Source: Pythium myriotylum | Lineage: Eukaryota; Oomycota; Peronosporomycetes; Pythiales; Pythiaceae | NCBI GenBank assembly: GCA_023091665.1 | Contig: JALJCQ010000015.1 | Coordinates: 496,001-560,000 of the forward strand | Direction of reading: 5' to 3' | Length of the DNA stretch: 64,000 nt | Shown here: one piece after another, positions 31,812 to 44,541 of the stretch | Position numbering within the stretch: the stretch's first letter is position 1 | How the letters are laid out: the number at the start of each line of letters is the position of its first letter | Program-made: the position numbers and the translations under genes | The notes under the pieces: model-generated | What the model was told of the DNA's origin: nothing | What the model saw: the letters and a program-made list of their open reading frames with translations, nothing else | Database searches by the model: none

Positions 31812-33105
31812 TCTGACAAGTCTCATAGGTGAACGAAGTAGTTTGATCGTCGCAGCGAGTGAGAGCGATGTGGTAAGGGAAGGTTTCTGCGTCATCAGAT
31901 CTGAAAAGATGTGGTCTCGGCAGCTTCAAGCAGCTTACTCTGCCTTCACGAGTCCATGCTTCCCATCATCAAGGAAATCAAGCTATGCGTAGCTCCTTTG
32001 CGTCGAGCGGCTAATATTGTACATCTCTTCTTCGTCGCTGAGTCGTCCGGATGTTTGGAACTCGCGTAAATCCAGCTGGCACCATCTCGTAACACCACGA
32101 CCACTCAACGATGTTGAAGTGATGCTCAAAGAATCCGAGGTGGACCCCACGACCAAGTCGGCCCCATCTCCAGATGGTCCCACTTACCAAATCGTTTGTT
32201 GACAACACGGATTGCTGATCTGAGACCAAAAGATCCTACACATTATCGACGATAATTGCATGCGCGTGGAGACGAAATCAAATGCGATCGACATGTTAGT
32301 AGTGAGGTGTGAAAGTTGAGTGGGGGTCTTGGGTATGGCGGCAAAGTCGATATTCAGGACCCCACTGAGTGATCTCCAAAGCGCGTACACGATCGATCAA
32401 ATGCGAGTCAAGAATTCGTTGCGTCGGTCATTGTAGCGCACCGTCGACTGGAACTCGAACAATGCTGTAGAGAAGGTGGTATGGTCGCCTGCGCTTGGTC
32501 ACAGAACGCCAACGCAAAACTCAAATTTGACAGAGCAAAACAAGAAATCGCAAGTAACGTCACGTCAACATGATGCGTACACTGATGACGCCACTGTAGA
32601 AACATCCTGTTCCCCCGAAACCAGGCGGGCTGTTCGATTGTTGAAGATTAACGGTGGACGACTACATCGGAGATCTTGATAGGACTCGCCGATGCGAAAG
32701 TCGTCTTCACCCAACAAACAATGCTCCACGACGTGGTTTTATCAGAGTGACCTCTCCTCAACTTCTACATTGCTCGCTTGGAAATTATCGGAGACAAATT
32801 GTCATGGGTGCGACCTTTCTTGGAGAAGATAAAGTCCTGACAAAACGAAATGCACAACCGATCGTTTCATTATGTGATTGAAGGCACGAATCAGTTCAGA
32901 TACTCCCACACAAGCGGAATCATAGACTAGCAAATTGTTAGGATGTATTGGCAATGAAAAGTCGCGAGCTTTTGCCACTAAAAGGTCGCCAGCTATCTTG
33001 GATAGCCAGTCTATTAAAGTTGAGTGGATTCCCGATTTCTATAGTGAGTTCAAGTTCATCGAAACATCGCACCGTTGATTTCGCCCATTTTGGATGTACC
33101 CCTTA

Positions 33106-33698
33106 TCAAACTCCACTTGAAAACCCACTGGCAATATCAAAGTTGGGGTGTATGTAAATGTCCCCTTTGACACTGTGAAGGTGGGGAGGGTCGCAAGTCA
33201 AAGAACCTTTTAGCCGGGTATAACTACCCCGTTTGCTCCACCTGGTGGAGATGAAGCCAGTCGCGAAAGTTATAGGGAGGAAGTTCTTCGAGCCTCCACG
33301 CGATGGATTCGCGTATCCGCATACACCCCAGTCACGTAACGTCCCTAAAGGATTATTTCGACCTCCGAGAATTTCTTGCCGCTGACTTGCTTCCGAGTTA
33401 GTCTTGGGAATAGTTGGGTCTGACCGAGGTGTATCACAAAGCACTTGAAGGACTTGTTGGTAGAGGGCGTCGGGGAGTACCATGGCTTGTCCTGTCGACC
33501 AGATCTTGTCGTCATCATAGCCTCGGGTACGCCATGTCTGGATGGAGACCAGGGACTCCAGCACACACTGCTGCCACACGGCTTGGAAATTTTGGAAGGG
33601 ATCCGCCGCAGAGTAGTCTTCTTCGGGTTGACTCTGGTAAAGCAAGGTGAGATCCCGAGCTTTCGGCGACGTGTGAGGTAGGCGAACGATGAAGGCAA
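33106..33698 (-). pseudogene. Degenerate coding region, copy of 20039-20631
   Basis: Same broken frames as 20039-20631. The family is not recognised. Confidence 0.28.
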
Positions 33699-33947
33699 AG
33701 TCTATTTAGCGCAATAAATATACACTAGCTGGAGCTCGATGCGACCCGGAGTTACGGTGGGTCAACCTGGCTGGCAAGCTAGGGGATGTAGGCGGATGCT
33801 TCTTCGACACGGGCTCGTGTGGAAACCTAGGGCCTGGAGGTGCTCGATCAGTCTTCATTAGGCTAACCTGTGACACCGTCCATGCCGAAGTCATCGTCAG
33901 GTTGAGTCCGGTGATTTCGTGTCAATGTCAATGCCAATGTATTTTTA

Positions 33948-34007
33948 GTCACGGTCAGTTTCAATTCTGTTGCAGTCTCATGCAACAGAATTGAAACTGA
34001 CCGTGAC
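33948..34007. repeat. 27-bp foldback, unit 2
   Basis: Same perfect arms and gtctca loop as 20881-20940. Confidence 0.9.
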
Positions 34008-34282
34008 GTGGACGCTAGCGTAAGATGGCAAGCTTTCTCGACGACAGCCCTCCTCGGAGCTCGCCCCGGAGCATCTTCTTCTATTCAGGGAATATGCCAT
34101 CGACACCGTAGTCACACTCAAGAACGATGTATATTCTACTATTTTCTTGTTTTCGGGGCCGGGGATTCTTCTCGAAGATTTGGATGGATGGACACACACA
34201 TGGTGCAGATCCCAACTGATACTGCAGGCGGTAAAGCCGCACGAGTGAGTGGTCGAGTCTACATTCTGCGCCTCACACCACG

Positions 34283-35074
34283 CTAGTTCTTGGTGAGGTG
34301 GATCTCGCTCTCGGCGTAATTGCAGAGCGGCGGCAAGGGCCCATCACCAAGCATCTCCGGCTCCGAGCTGTCCGTCTTGCCCTGCGACCACGTGCACACC
34401 TTGACCTTGGACTTGCTCGACTTGATGTGCACGTTCTTGAAGGTGGCCTGGTCGCCGAAGTTCTTGTTGACAGTGGCGATGCCGGCGGTCGGGTTGACCG
34501 CGAGCACGTTGGAGATGGTGACCTTGCGCGCGACCTGGGTCTTGCAGTTGCCGCACGAGCGGTAGACCTTGCCGAAGTTCTCGGCGTAGAAGCCGTCGAT
34601 GATGACGTGTCCGGCGCCGTTGTGCTGGATGAGCTTGTCGTTGCCGTTGCGCGCGCCACCGCCCGTGACGGTGGTGACGCTCGAGGCCGACCCGCCCTTG
34701 ATGGTCAGCGCGTCCTCGCACACGTCGTCCCACCAGACGTTCTCGAGCTTGCATCCGTGGTTCTCGCAGTGGACGCCCTCGGCCTGGTTCTTGCCGATGA
34801 TGACGTTCTTGAGCGTGGCGCCGGGCTCGACGAGGAAGACGGCGGTGGCGGCGCCGCTTTCTTTGTTGCCGGTGCACGTGATGTCGGATCGCTCGTAGAC
34901 CTGCATCTTGCCGTCGAAGACGGTGCCGGCCTTGACGGTGATGGGTTTGTTGTTGCGGACGGGGGTTCCCTTGGCGGTGGGCCACGAGCCGGTGGGCAGC
35001 GGCGCGGCGTCGGCGTCGGTGGCGAAGTGTGCGAGCGCGAGCAGCGCGGTGGCGACGGCGATCTTGGTGAGCAT
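34283..35074 (-). CDS. PL3 pectate lyase, copy 10 (consensus protein)
   Basis: A complete consensus 263 aa secreted pectate lyase. It has a class A short upstream region and is head-to-head with copy 11. Confidence 0.95.
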   Translation of the reverse strand: MLTKIAVATALLALAHFATDADAAPLPTGSWPTAKGTPVRNNKPITVKAGTVFDGKMQVYERSDITCTGNKESGAATAVFLVEPGATLKNVIIGKNQAEGVHCENHGCKLENVWWDDVCEDALTIKGGSASSVTTVTGGGARNGNDKLIQHNGAGHVIIDGFYAENFGKVYRSCGNCKTQVARKVTISNVLAVNPTAGIATVNKNFGDQATFKNVHIKSSKSKVKVCTWSQGKTDSSEPEMLGDGPLPPLCNYAESEIHLTKN

Positions 35075-35187
35075 GGTTGGGCTGGTTTGGGTTTGGGTTT
35101 GAGTTTGAGTTGTAGGTTTGGTGTGGTTTGACTTGGTCTGCTGGGGTGTGGTGTTGTTTGCTTGGTTCGACTGGAGTGGTCGGGGGC

Positions 35188-35201
35188 AAGTTGGGAAGTG
35201 A
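35188..35201 (-). promoter_or_regulatory. Candidate Inr+FPR core promoter, copy 10
   Basis: Minus-strand TCACTTCCCAACTT about 115 bp before the ATG. Confidence 0.5.
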
Positions 35202-36862
35202 GTGAGGGAGTGAGTGAGAGAGCGAGCGAGTGAGTGAGAGGATGAGAGGGTGTGACGGTGTGACGGTGTGAGGGTGGATGAAAGCGTGGGGCGGCGGCGG
35301 TGTGGATGTGGCTGTGGCGGTGTGGGTGGGTGATTGCGTCGTGCCTCTTGGGCACGGATCTCCTCGTGGCAGTTAATGACACGGATGGGAGATGCATGGC
35401 AGCCCGGTGGCCGAGTGGCCCGTTGGCCAGGTGGCTGGCTCCCCGGTCCGCCTCGACGCATGCATGCGTTTTGCCGGATTGCGGCGTTGCGTAGTTGCGT
35501 AGTTGCGTAGTTGCGTGGTTGCGTGATTGCCACGTCAATGATTCGTTCGTGTGGGTTGGAGCGTCGGCGGCATAGTCGTGGTCACGGCTGACGGGCGTAC
35601 TATACGAATCCACAGAGACCTCGGTCTCTAGACGTGTGGATGACGTGCGTCCTGTCTCTACCGACCGGCCTTCGCGTACTATATAGTTTACGGCCAGGAT
35701 GCGGGCAATCTGTCCGCAGGATGTGCAACTCGCTCTGTCGGTGTGACAGTCTGCACTACGCGACCGACCGCGTGGATGGCGCCAGCCGCGGCTTTGTTGA
35801 CCAGGACGTCCTACCCACGCCCACGCGGTCCCATGGAATGATACCTGATCCTGCTCATGTGGGTGAGATGCGTGTGGTGTATCCGGGTATGGATGGGCAT
35901 GGACAATTTCGTACGTGTGGGCTGGCTCTGCAGCTGGTATGTTGATCACGCGCACGCGGTCGCATGATTGAGGTCATTAATCGGCCGTTGCTCAGGATGG
36001 GACAGCATGCAGGATGGACGAGGATTGATTGGGTAAGATAAGCTACGATAGCATAGGTTTGGATACGTTTGGATAGGATAAGATCGGAGATCGGAGCCGA
36101 ACTGAGAAAGCTGAGCAGACCCGCGCCCCATCACGAATAGGATATGCGACAGTGCTGGATGTATAAAACATGCTCCAGTGCCGTCACTGAGTTCGAGTGT
36201 TCGTCGTCGGTTAGTCGGATTGGTGGGAGACTGCGTGCGTAGTGTCATAATGTACAGGGATATGTACTATTCGTCCGAGTGCGTAGAAGGTCCGGATGTT
36301 ATGCATTTCCTTGTGAGTCTCAACTCGCCTCGTTTCGCCTCAGCTCGTCTCGTCAATATGGACCACCGAGGTTGGTGGAGGAGTATGGCTGTCTTTGCCT
36401 GATTGATACATTGGCGTAGGAAATGCGGATCACCGGTCTGGGGAGAATCCGTTTGGGCCAGGGACCTCCCCGCATCTGTGCTTGCGGCGCGGTGGATGGT
36501 GAGTCCACTGACGAAACGAGGAGACTTCTGCAGAGCATGATGCACCGACTGCATCGAAGACCGTCGGCGCAACAGAAGAAAGGCTGTGGTGGCCTGAACT
36601 CACACTCTTTCGACACGGTTAGAACATAGCGGAGAACGAAAGGTCACTGTCGAGAACATAATCGGTCCATCAAGCTGGACAGCCATTGCTGTATGTCAGG
36701 GAGCCATGGCTCCTGACAACACATGGTTTTGTCATCTCTTTCGTGTTCACTTTCACCTTCGCGCAGAGGCAGACCGCAGACGGAGTCATCTGAAGCAGCG
36801 GACGGTTTTGTCGCGGTTAATCAGCGGTAGCAGCAGCAATCGAGTCCGGAGTCTCGATTCCA

Positions 36863-36946
36863 GAGCCTGGAGCCTGGAGCCTGGAGCCTGGAGCCTGGAG
36901 CCTGGAGCCTGGAGCCTGGAGCCTGGAGCCTGGAGCCTGGAGCCTA
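36863..36946 (+). repeat. GAGCCTG heptamer array, 12 units
   Basis: Twelve units. Confidence 0.9.
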
Positions 36947-37510
36947 GAGTCTGGAGCCTGAAGCCCGGAGCCTGAAGCCTGGAACCCGGAGCCTAAAGTC
37001 CGGATTGCGCAGTCCAGAGTACGGATGTGGCCACTGACCACACCACGCCCACTGACCATCGAAGCGCGTCTTGTCCCTACGGATGGGAACGCAAGGGATC
37101 ACGCACAAACGCGCGCCGCGAGCGTTCGATCAGCTGACGATTGTTTGTGTCGTTTATGGACCCATCGACTCGCTATGTCGATGGAACGTAAAAATACAAG
37201 CTCTTATCTGTCGCTTTCTCATAAGCCACACCAGGCGTCCAATTCTGTGCACTTGACTCTGTGTGTTTTATTGCACAAGCTCTCCCATTCACGAGTGCAT
37301 GTCTCATGCGAAGCCGTACTCATCCAGCTTCGTGTTTTGACGAAGACCCCACGATCAAGTGGTTTCAAGGATCAGGGAGCAGTGCTCATCCTCAGCGTCT
37401 CAGGTCCAGCTGGATGCCAGCTCGACGTTAACGAGGGCTTTACTGTATATTATATTATCCTATGCTATCCAACCGTGTCCAATCGATGCTCGTCCGTTCT
37501 GCATCCTGTC

Positions 37511-40500
37511 TTCCCCCCAGCTTCAAGAAGGCCACAATCGCTTGCATTCCAAAAACGGTCAAGCCCCGGACAGGGTTGGACTTTCGACCAGTTGCTCTCC
37601 TCGACACGGACTACAAAATCTACTCCAGGCTTCTTTTGAACCGCGTCAGGCCGCATCTTGCGGAACTTGTCTCGCCAACCCAATTCGGTTTCGTCCCTGA
37701 ACGGCAGGTACATGATGCACTAGACACTTTTCATGCTCTGCAGGCAGTGGCCAACACGGATGGGCAGCTTGCGGATGCCGTCGCTGTGTTGCTGGACTTC
37801 GAGAAAGCGTACGATTCTCTGGACCGAACCTTTCTCACTCGTGCCCTCTCCAGGTTAGGTTTTCCCCCGCGCTTCGTTGCCGCAGCGCGCCAGATGCATC
37901 TCGCGACGACCGCGGAGTTTGTGGCGAACGCAGAAGTCTCCTCTGAACACCAAATACTCAACGGCATTAGACAAGGCTGCCCGCTGGCGCCGACACTGTT
38001 CGTACTTGCGGTGGACCTATTGTACAAGGTCATCGAGCACGATACGGAGTTGCGCGGAATCACGCTCCCGACAGGAGAAGACGTCAGAGCAGCGGGTTAC
38101 GCAGACGACACCACCGTCTACCTACAACATCCTCGGCATCTTGAGAGACTCTCCACGACAGCGCCTCTGGGTTGAAAGTCAATCTCACCAAAAGCGTCGT
38201 TGTGTTCTTCAACAAAGGTGCGGATCGCGGAACAGCAGAAGGGGCAGGCTTCACCATCGCTGCTGAGCGGGATTTGACCCGTCTTCTCGGAGGACAAGTG
38301 GCCAGCTCGCCCTCATTGGTCACAATCTGGGACATGACAATGCAGAAGACTCGTGCGCGTCTCTTCCTGGCGGAACTCAAGACCACTAACGTGCGCCAAC
38401 GCGCCAAACTGCTCCGAGCGATTCTCCTTCCGCAGTTCCTGTACACTGCACGCCATCATTGGCCGAGCTCGACTATCGTGGACCGATGGCAAAAATTGAT
38501 CGACTCGTTCACTTGGACCGGCTCCCTCGCGGTGGAGGGCACACGTAAGACCCGAGCGTGGATGGCGAAACACGTTGCCCTCCAACCGGTGCAAGATGGG
38601 GGCCTTAACACTCTCAACCTCAGGCACGAACTACAACACCTCAGTGTAGCTACGGTCGAACGATGGGCCACGCGCTGCGTCGGTCTCCGCGGGAGCATAG
38701 GGAAGATCCTTCTGGACACACACGGGGCAGGGAACATCGACTCTGGACCGGACCGGAAGACTCCAAAACCGCCAACAATCCAGAAAAGTCTCGGGGCTAC
38801 CGGAGTGCAGTTACGACGGGCTCTCCTGGTGCAGGAACGAGATGAGGACGAGGTCAACTTGCACATGCAGACGCGCTCTGCCCTGCGTGCCTCCGCGCCG
38901 CCGAGGCACGAGTGGGACCACGGCTGGTTGCTTGTCGATTACTCCGGCGTAGCGCAAGCACTGGCCCCTCTGCGGAGATACCAAGCGGAAAGACTCGGGC
39001 GACTTGACGTACACACGCTCCTCGGCACTTACCCGACGGCAGGAGAAATTCTCCTAAGCGCGACAGGCCGGCCAGTCACCAACGAGGAACTCCACAATTT
39101 TCCCACGGCAGGGTTGCGCTTTCGTGATTTACTAGATGTCGAATGGTTGGACGACCTCCGCCTGCGGTTCAGACCGCGCACAGCCGACTTCCCCCTTCCA
39201 GATAAGCTGGCCCGGGGTTTCCGGAAACTCTGTGACGAATTAGTCTTATCCCGGCAGGCTGGAGCTCCCAGCACAGCCAGAGGACATCGTTCTACGGCCA
39301 GCCAGTCTCGACGTCTGGACCCTCGCTCCCGCTAGAGGAAGATATATGCTCCACTGGAGCCCCGTCGCAGACGTCCAAGTGGCAGTTGGAGTGGTCTGTT
39401 CGACGGCCGAGGCGACGCGACTGGCTCAAGACTTCCTTCAGGACGCCCTGGTCCGGTTCGACAGACATCCTTGGCTCGACATTCCCCACCAGATATGGGA
39501 GTCGGGAGCAACTATGACGAAAAAAGACGCGAAGAGGATGTTGCTCCGGCGGACAAGGGAACAAACCATGGCGGAGAATCAAGGACGGTTGATGAAATGG
39601 CAAACACAAGATCGCGACATAGCTGACGCTCTCGAGTGCCTCAAGTGGAAGGAGATCGCACACCTACCTGGCATCATCGACACCCAGCGCGTACTCATTT
39701 TTCGCATCAAAGGAAATCGCCTCAGCAGATGGGATCGGGTGCACCAGCGACCAGGCTGCCCCCACTGCCCAGCACTCGGTTCAGCCGGCGGCGAAAGCGC
39801 ACATATCTTCTGGGCTTGCCCCAAGGCGCAACTGCTCTGGCAACAAATGCGTCTCCGATGGAGACCCCTATGGACAGACGAGAACGTGCCGACGCCCCAG
39901 GAGGACAAGGCAGCCTTCTTCTCCCTGCGCCTCCCTGCAGCACCTGATTTGCTTTGGTCGCACCCGCGCATGACGAGACTCCCAGAACCCACGGAGGAGG
40001 CTACCATCGCCACACATGCGGCGATGAATGCTGCCTGGAGGCAGCATTCACTTGTCGTTTTACACACCCTCTGGAGATGGCGCACAGCGCCGGATCGGGT
40101 GGAGGAAATTTGGAAGCCAGATCAAGCAAGCGCGATTCTTCACAATGCTCTGCGGTCCTCATTACGAGACTTGAGGTGGACGCGCACAGCAGCGAGCGCA
40201 GCAACTCCGCATACCGCAACTGCCATCCAGCTGATCCGCGACGGCGCACCCGGGCAAGACCAGCCCCTCTCCGGCAGTACTCGCCAGGGAGAGCAGTATC
40301 TCCTCTTTTTCGACGGAGGTTCCCGTGGCAACCCGGGGCCAGGAGGAGCGGGGGCGGTGGTTGTCCGAATCGCCTCTGACGGGACGGGCGCTGAAGTCAT
40401 CTTCTCTGCAGCCAGAGCTTTTGCTGATCCCTCCACCACGAACAATCAAGCCGAGTACGAAGGTCTCCTCGCCGGCCTCTCAGCAGCGGCAGAGCACCAC

Positions 40501-40880
40501 TGGACGCCACTCTCCGTCGTCGGGGACAGCATGCTTGTTATCAGACAGATGAGGACATACACATCCCCCCTCAACCGCATCCTCCAGGGAAAGTACGCGA
40601 AAGCGCGCCGAATCGCCGACACACTCGGCGTCAAAGCCTGGGATCACCACCCACGGGCAGCTAACCGGATGGCAGACGCGGCAGCAATTCTAGCCATGGA
40701 CAGTAAGGCCAGCAGTCAGGTGCACCACCCGACTGATCATGTGCTGCACCAAGTCATCGCGGATCTCCTTCCTGGGGACATCGCGCACTGGAGAGAGGGT
40801 CATCCTCAGTAAATGTGGTCTAGCGCCGGCTATAGGTTTCTAGATCAGTAAACCAATAGACCTCAATTGAATTCAATTCA
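37511..40880 (+). mobile_element. 5'-truncated LINE, insertion 3 with mismatched target copies
   Basis: Same 3,370 bp element. The left flanking copy is gttctgcatcctgtc (37496-37510) but the right is gtcctgcatcctgtc (40881-40895). The left version equals the empty site at 51101-51115. The left flank has therefore been exchanged since insertion. Confidence 0.93.
37513..40812 (+). pseudogene. LINE ORF2 remnant, copy 3
   Basis: Both shared frameshifts are present. It has GEILLSATG as in copy 1. RT and RNase H motifs are retained. Confidence 0.9.
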
Positions 40881-41205
40881 GTCCTGCATCCTGTCCCATC
40901 CTGAGCAACGACCGATTAATGACCTCAATCATGCGACCGCGTGCGCGTGATCAACATACCAGCTGCAGAGCCAGCCCACACGTACGAAATTGTCCATGCC
41001 CATCCATACCCGGATGCACCACACGCATCTCACCCACATGAACAGGATCAGGTATCATTCCATGGGACCGCGTGGAGGAGAGTAGGACGTCCTGGTCAGA
41101 GTTTGCAAAGTTGCGCCCGGATAGCTACCCGGGCCGTGAGACGTGATACGGGATGCCAGGCACCAAGCGGCGCGTTGCACGTTGCACGTTGCACGTTGCG
41201 CGTTG

Positions 41206-41813
41206 CGGGTAGCGGGTAGCGGGTAGCGGGTAGCGGGTAGCGGGTAGCGGGTAGCGGGTAGCGGGTAGCGGGTAGCGGGTAGCGGGTAGCGGGTAGCGGG
41301 TAGCGGGTAGCGGGTAGCGGGTAGCGGGTAGCGGGTAGCGGGTAGCGGGTAGCGGGTAGCGGGTAGCGGGTAGCGGGTAGCGGGTAGCGGGTAGCGGGTA
41401 GCGGGTAGCGGGTAGCGGGTAGCGGGTAGCGGGTAGCGGGTAGCGGGTAGCGGGTAGCGGGTAGCGGGTAGCGGGTAGCGGGTAGCGGGTAGCGGGTAGC
41501 GGGTAGCGGGTAGCGGGTAGCGGGTAGCGGGTAGCGGGTAGCGGGTAGCGGGTAGCGGGTAGCGGGTAGCGGGTAGCGGGTAGCGGGTAGCGGGTAGCGG
41601 GTAGCGGGTAGCGGGTAGCGGGTAGCGGGTAGCGGGTAGCGGGTAGCGGGTAGCGGGTAGCGGGTAGCGGGTAGCGGGTAGCGGGTAGCGGGTAGCGGGT
41701 AGCGGGTAGCGGGTAGCGGGTAGCGGGTAGCGGGTAGCGGGTAGCGGGTAGCGGGTAGCGGGTAGCGGGTAGCGGGTAGCGGGTAGCGGGTAGCGGGTAG
41801 CGGGTAGCGGGTA
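41206..41813 (+). repeat. CGGGTAG heptamer array, about 87 units
   Basis: About 608 bp of near-perfect 7-bp units, bounded by gcgttg on the left and taaccaaag on the right as in the shorter arrays. The long open frames through it are artefacts of a repeat length not divisible by three. Confidence 0.95.
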
Positions 41814-42333
41814 ACCAAAGACGGGTACATGATATGGAGGACCACGTAGCCAGCAACGTGGATGGGTAGCGTGTAGCGTGTAGCTGGTCGTCCTTCGCTA
41901 GCCAAGCAACTGGCCGAGTCGAAGATTCTCTCGCTGGCCGCTGGCCGAGGCAGCTAGCCGAGTCATCTGGTAATCACACCCATGCTCGAAACGCAATCAC
42001 CACACTCGAACCGCAGTCGCCGCAGTCGAAGCGCCATCAACGCGGTCGGACGGCGTGTACAGATTGTCACAGCGACAGAGCTCGTTGCACATCCCGCGGA
42101 CAATATGAGCACATCGTGACGAAACAGTACGCAGAGCTCGCCCGGTACAGACACAGGGTACACTGTCACGAGGAGATCCGTGCCCAAGAGGCACGACGCA
42201 CTCACCCACCCCACAGCCACAGCCGCATCCACACCGCCGCCGCCCCTACGCTTTCATCCACCCTCACACCGTCACACCGTCACACCCTCTCATCCTCTCA
42301 CTCACTCGCTCGCTCTCTCACTCACTCCCTCAC

Positions 42334-42347
42334 TCACTTCCCAACTT
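42334..42347 (+). promoter_or_regulatory. Candidate Inr+FPR core promoter, copy 11
   Basis: TCACTTCCCAACTT about 115 bp before the ATG. Confidence 0.5.
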
Positions 42348-42460
42348 GCCCTCGACCCCTCCAGTCGAACCAAGCAAACAACACCACACCCCAGCAGACC
42401 AAGTCAAACCACACCAAACCTACAACTCAAACTCAAACCCAAACCCAAACCAGCCCAACC

Positions 42461-43252
42461 ATGCTCACCAAGATCGCCGTCGCCACCGCGCTGCTCGCGC
42501 TCGCACACTTCGCCACCGACGCCGACGCCGCGCCGCTGCCCACCGGCTCGTGGCCCACCGCCAAGGGAACCCCCGTCCGCAACAACAAACCCATCACCGT
42601 CAAGGCCGGCACCGTCTTCGACGGCAAGATGCAGGTCTACGAGCGATCCGACATCACGTGCACCGGCAACAAAGAAAGCGGCGCCGCCACCGCCGTCTTC
42701 CTCGTCGAGCCCGGCGCCACGCTCAAGAACGTCATCATCGGCAAGAACCAGGCCGAGGGCGTCCACTGCGAGAACCACGGATGCAAGCTCGAGAACGTCT
42801 GGTGGGACGACGTGTGCGAGGACGCGCTGACCATCAAGGGCGGGTCGGCCTCGAGCGTCACCACCGTCACGGGCGGTGGCGCGCGCAACGGCAACGACAA
42901 GCTCATCCAGCACAACGGCGCCGGACACGTCATCATCGACGGCTTCTACGCCGAGAACTTCGGCAAGGTCTACCGCTCGTGCGGCAACTGCAAGACCCAG
43001 GTCGCGCGCAAGGTCACCATCTCCAACGTGCTCGCGGTCAACCCGACCGCCGGCATCGCCACTGTCAACAAGAACTTCGGCGACCAGGCCACCTTCAAGA
43101 ACGTGCACATCAAGTCGAGCAAGTCCAAGGTCAAGGTGTGCACGTGGTCGCAGGGCAAGACGGACAGCTCGGAGCCGGAGATGCTTGGTGATGGGCCCTT
43201 GCCGCCGCTCTGCAATTACGCCGAGAGCGAGATCCACCTCACCAAGAACTAG
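42461..43252 (+). CDS. PL3 pectate lyase, copy 11 (consensus protein)
   Basis: A complete consensus 263 aa secreted pectate lyase. It has a class B upstream region, with the 608 bp heptamer array starting about 1.25 kb before the ATG. It closes tandem unit 2. Confidence 0.95.
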   Translation: MLTKIAVATALLALAHFATDADAAPLPTGSWPTAKGTPVRNNKPITVKAGTVFDGKMQVYERSDITCTGNKESGAATAVFLVEPGATLKNVIIGKNQAEGVHCENHGCKLENVWWDDVCEDALTIKGGSASSVTTVTGGGARNGNDKLIQHNGAGHVIIDGFYAENFGKVYRSCGNCKTQVARKVTISNVLAVNPTAGIATVNKNFGDQATFKNVHIKSSKSKVKVCTWSQGKTDSSEPEMLGDGPLPPLCNYAESEIHLTKN

Positions 43253-43578
43253 CGTGGTGTGAGGCGCAGAATGTAGACTCGTCCATTCACTCGTGCGGCT
43301 TTACTGCCTGCAGTATCAGTTGGGATCTGCACCATGTGTGTGTGTATTCATCCAAATCTTCGAGAAGAATCCCCGGCCCAAAAAACAAGAAAAATAGTAG
43401 AATATACATCGTTCTTGAGTGTGACTTCGGTGTCGATGGCGTATCCCCTGAATAGATGAAGATGCGCCGGGGCGAGCTTCGAAGAGAGCTATCGTCGAAT
43501 GATCTCGGCAGTTCATGCTGGCGTCCACGTCACTGTCACTGTTGTAGTGTTTCAACGCTGTTACGTGAGAGTGTAGTG

Positions 43579-43698
43579 TCAATGTCAATGTCAATGTCAA
43601 TGTCAATGTCAATGTCAATGCCAATGTCAATGTCAATGTCAATGTCAATGTCAATGTCAATGTCAATGTCAATGTCAATGTCAATGTCAATGTCAATG
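43579..43698 (+). repeat. TCAATG hexamer array, 20 units
   Basis: Twenty units, the same length as in the preceding unit. Confidence 0.92.
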
Positions 43699-43720
43699 TA
43701 TCAACATCAATGTATCAACA

Positions 43721-43927
43721 TCAATGTAGCCATCCAGCTTGAATTGAGAAGGGATCAACCGCAGACTTGTCTTCTTCGGGTTGAATCTGGTGATGCGAGG
43801 TTAAATCCCAAGCTTTATGTGCTGTGTGAGGCAGGCGAATGCTGAAAATGGCTTGGAAAAAAATTCCGAGTCGTTCCCACCAGCTACGGAGGACCTGGCG
43901 AGGGTCTTTCTTCGGAAGGTCAAACAC
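43721..43927 (-). pseudogene. Degenerate coding fragment, copy of 7341-7547
   Basis: Same translation as 7341-7547. The family is not recognised. Confidence 0.28.
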
Positions 43928-44541
43928 CGTGAAAAGGCTGAACTATGGGTCACGAACCTGGTCATTTGTTGAACTTGGTTGTCCAGCACTCGGAGCGAAG
44001 CTCTGAGAGCGGCACGTGGCAGAAGGTAGCTTTGCCACATCGAAGCCACAACCGATCTACAGAGCAAGGTTGCCGATGAACTGCGTCCGTGGTGGCCGCT
44101 CGAGCGGAGCGGCGGCTGTATTCGTTCTTTCTTTACTTGCTGGTAACACCGCTCACACTCAGGCCGGCTGTGCCTCGGCCCTGAAAAGTAGGATCCAATT
44201 GGAACGTCTAGCGCCTTCAACTGAGCTGCTGCTAGAATTCTCACTAAACAACGACTCTCAGCGAGAAAGACGCTATGGAAAACTGGCGAGACTTTTCGAC
44301 GGTAGCTCTTTTCAAAGATCGCCCCGGCGCATCTTCATCTATTCAGGGGATACGCCATCGACACCGAAGTCACACTCAAGAACGATGTATATTCTACTAT
44401 TTTTCTTGTTTTTTGGGCCGGGGATTCTTCTCGAAGATTTGGATGAATACACACACACATGGTGCAGATCCCAACTGATACTGCAGGCGGTAAAGCCGCA
44501 CGAGTGAGTGGTCGAGTCTACATTCTGCGCCTCACACCACG

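Larger units (their letters stand above)
31757..34282. other. 2.5 kb spacer between copies 9 and 10
   Basis: Near-identical to 18690-21215. It contains the degenerate region at 33106-33698 and the foldback at 33948-34007. No intact gene is seen. Confidence 0.65.
35075..37510. other. Upstream region of copy 10 and left half of loop 10/11
   Basis: Like 22008-24430 up to about 37414. It then switches to the haplotype seen at 51020-51115 (ccagctcgacgttaacg, aatcgatgctcgtccgttc). It ends with the variant left target copy at 37496-37510. No gene is seen. Confidence 0.75.
40881..42460. other. Right half of loop 10/11 and class B upstream region of copy 11
   Basis: Matches 27801-28883 apart from a strongly expanded CGGGTAG array. 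No gene is seen. Confidence 0.7.
43253..44541. other. Tail-to-tail spacer between copies 11 and 12
   Basis: Near-identical to 29676-30964. It includes the TCAATG array and the degenerate fragment at 43721-43927. Confidence 0.7.

Noticed and set aside
41096..41905. 269-codon frame rich in RYPLPAT repeats
   Set aside because: It is a translation of the CGGGTAG heptamer array and changes length with it.
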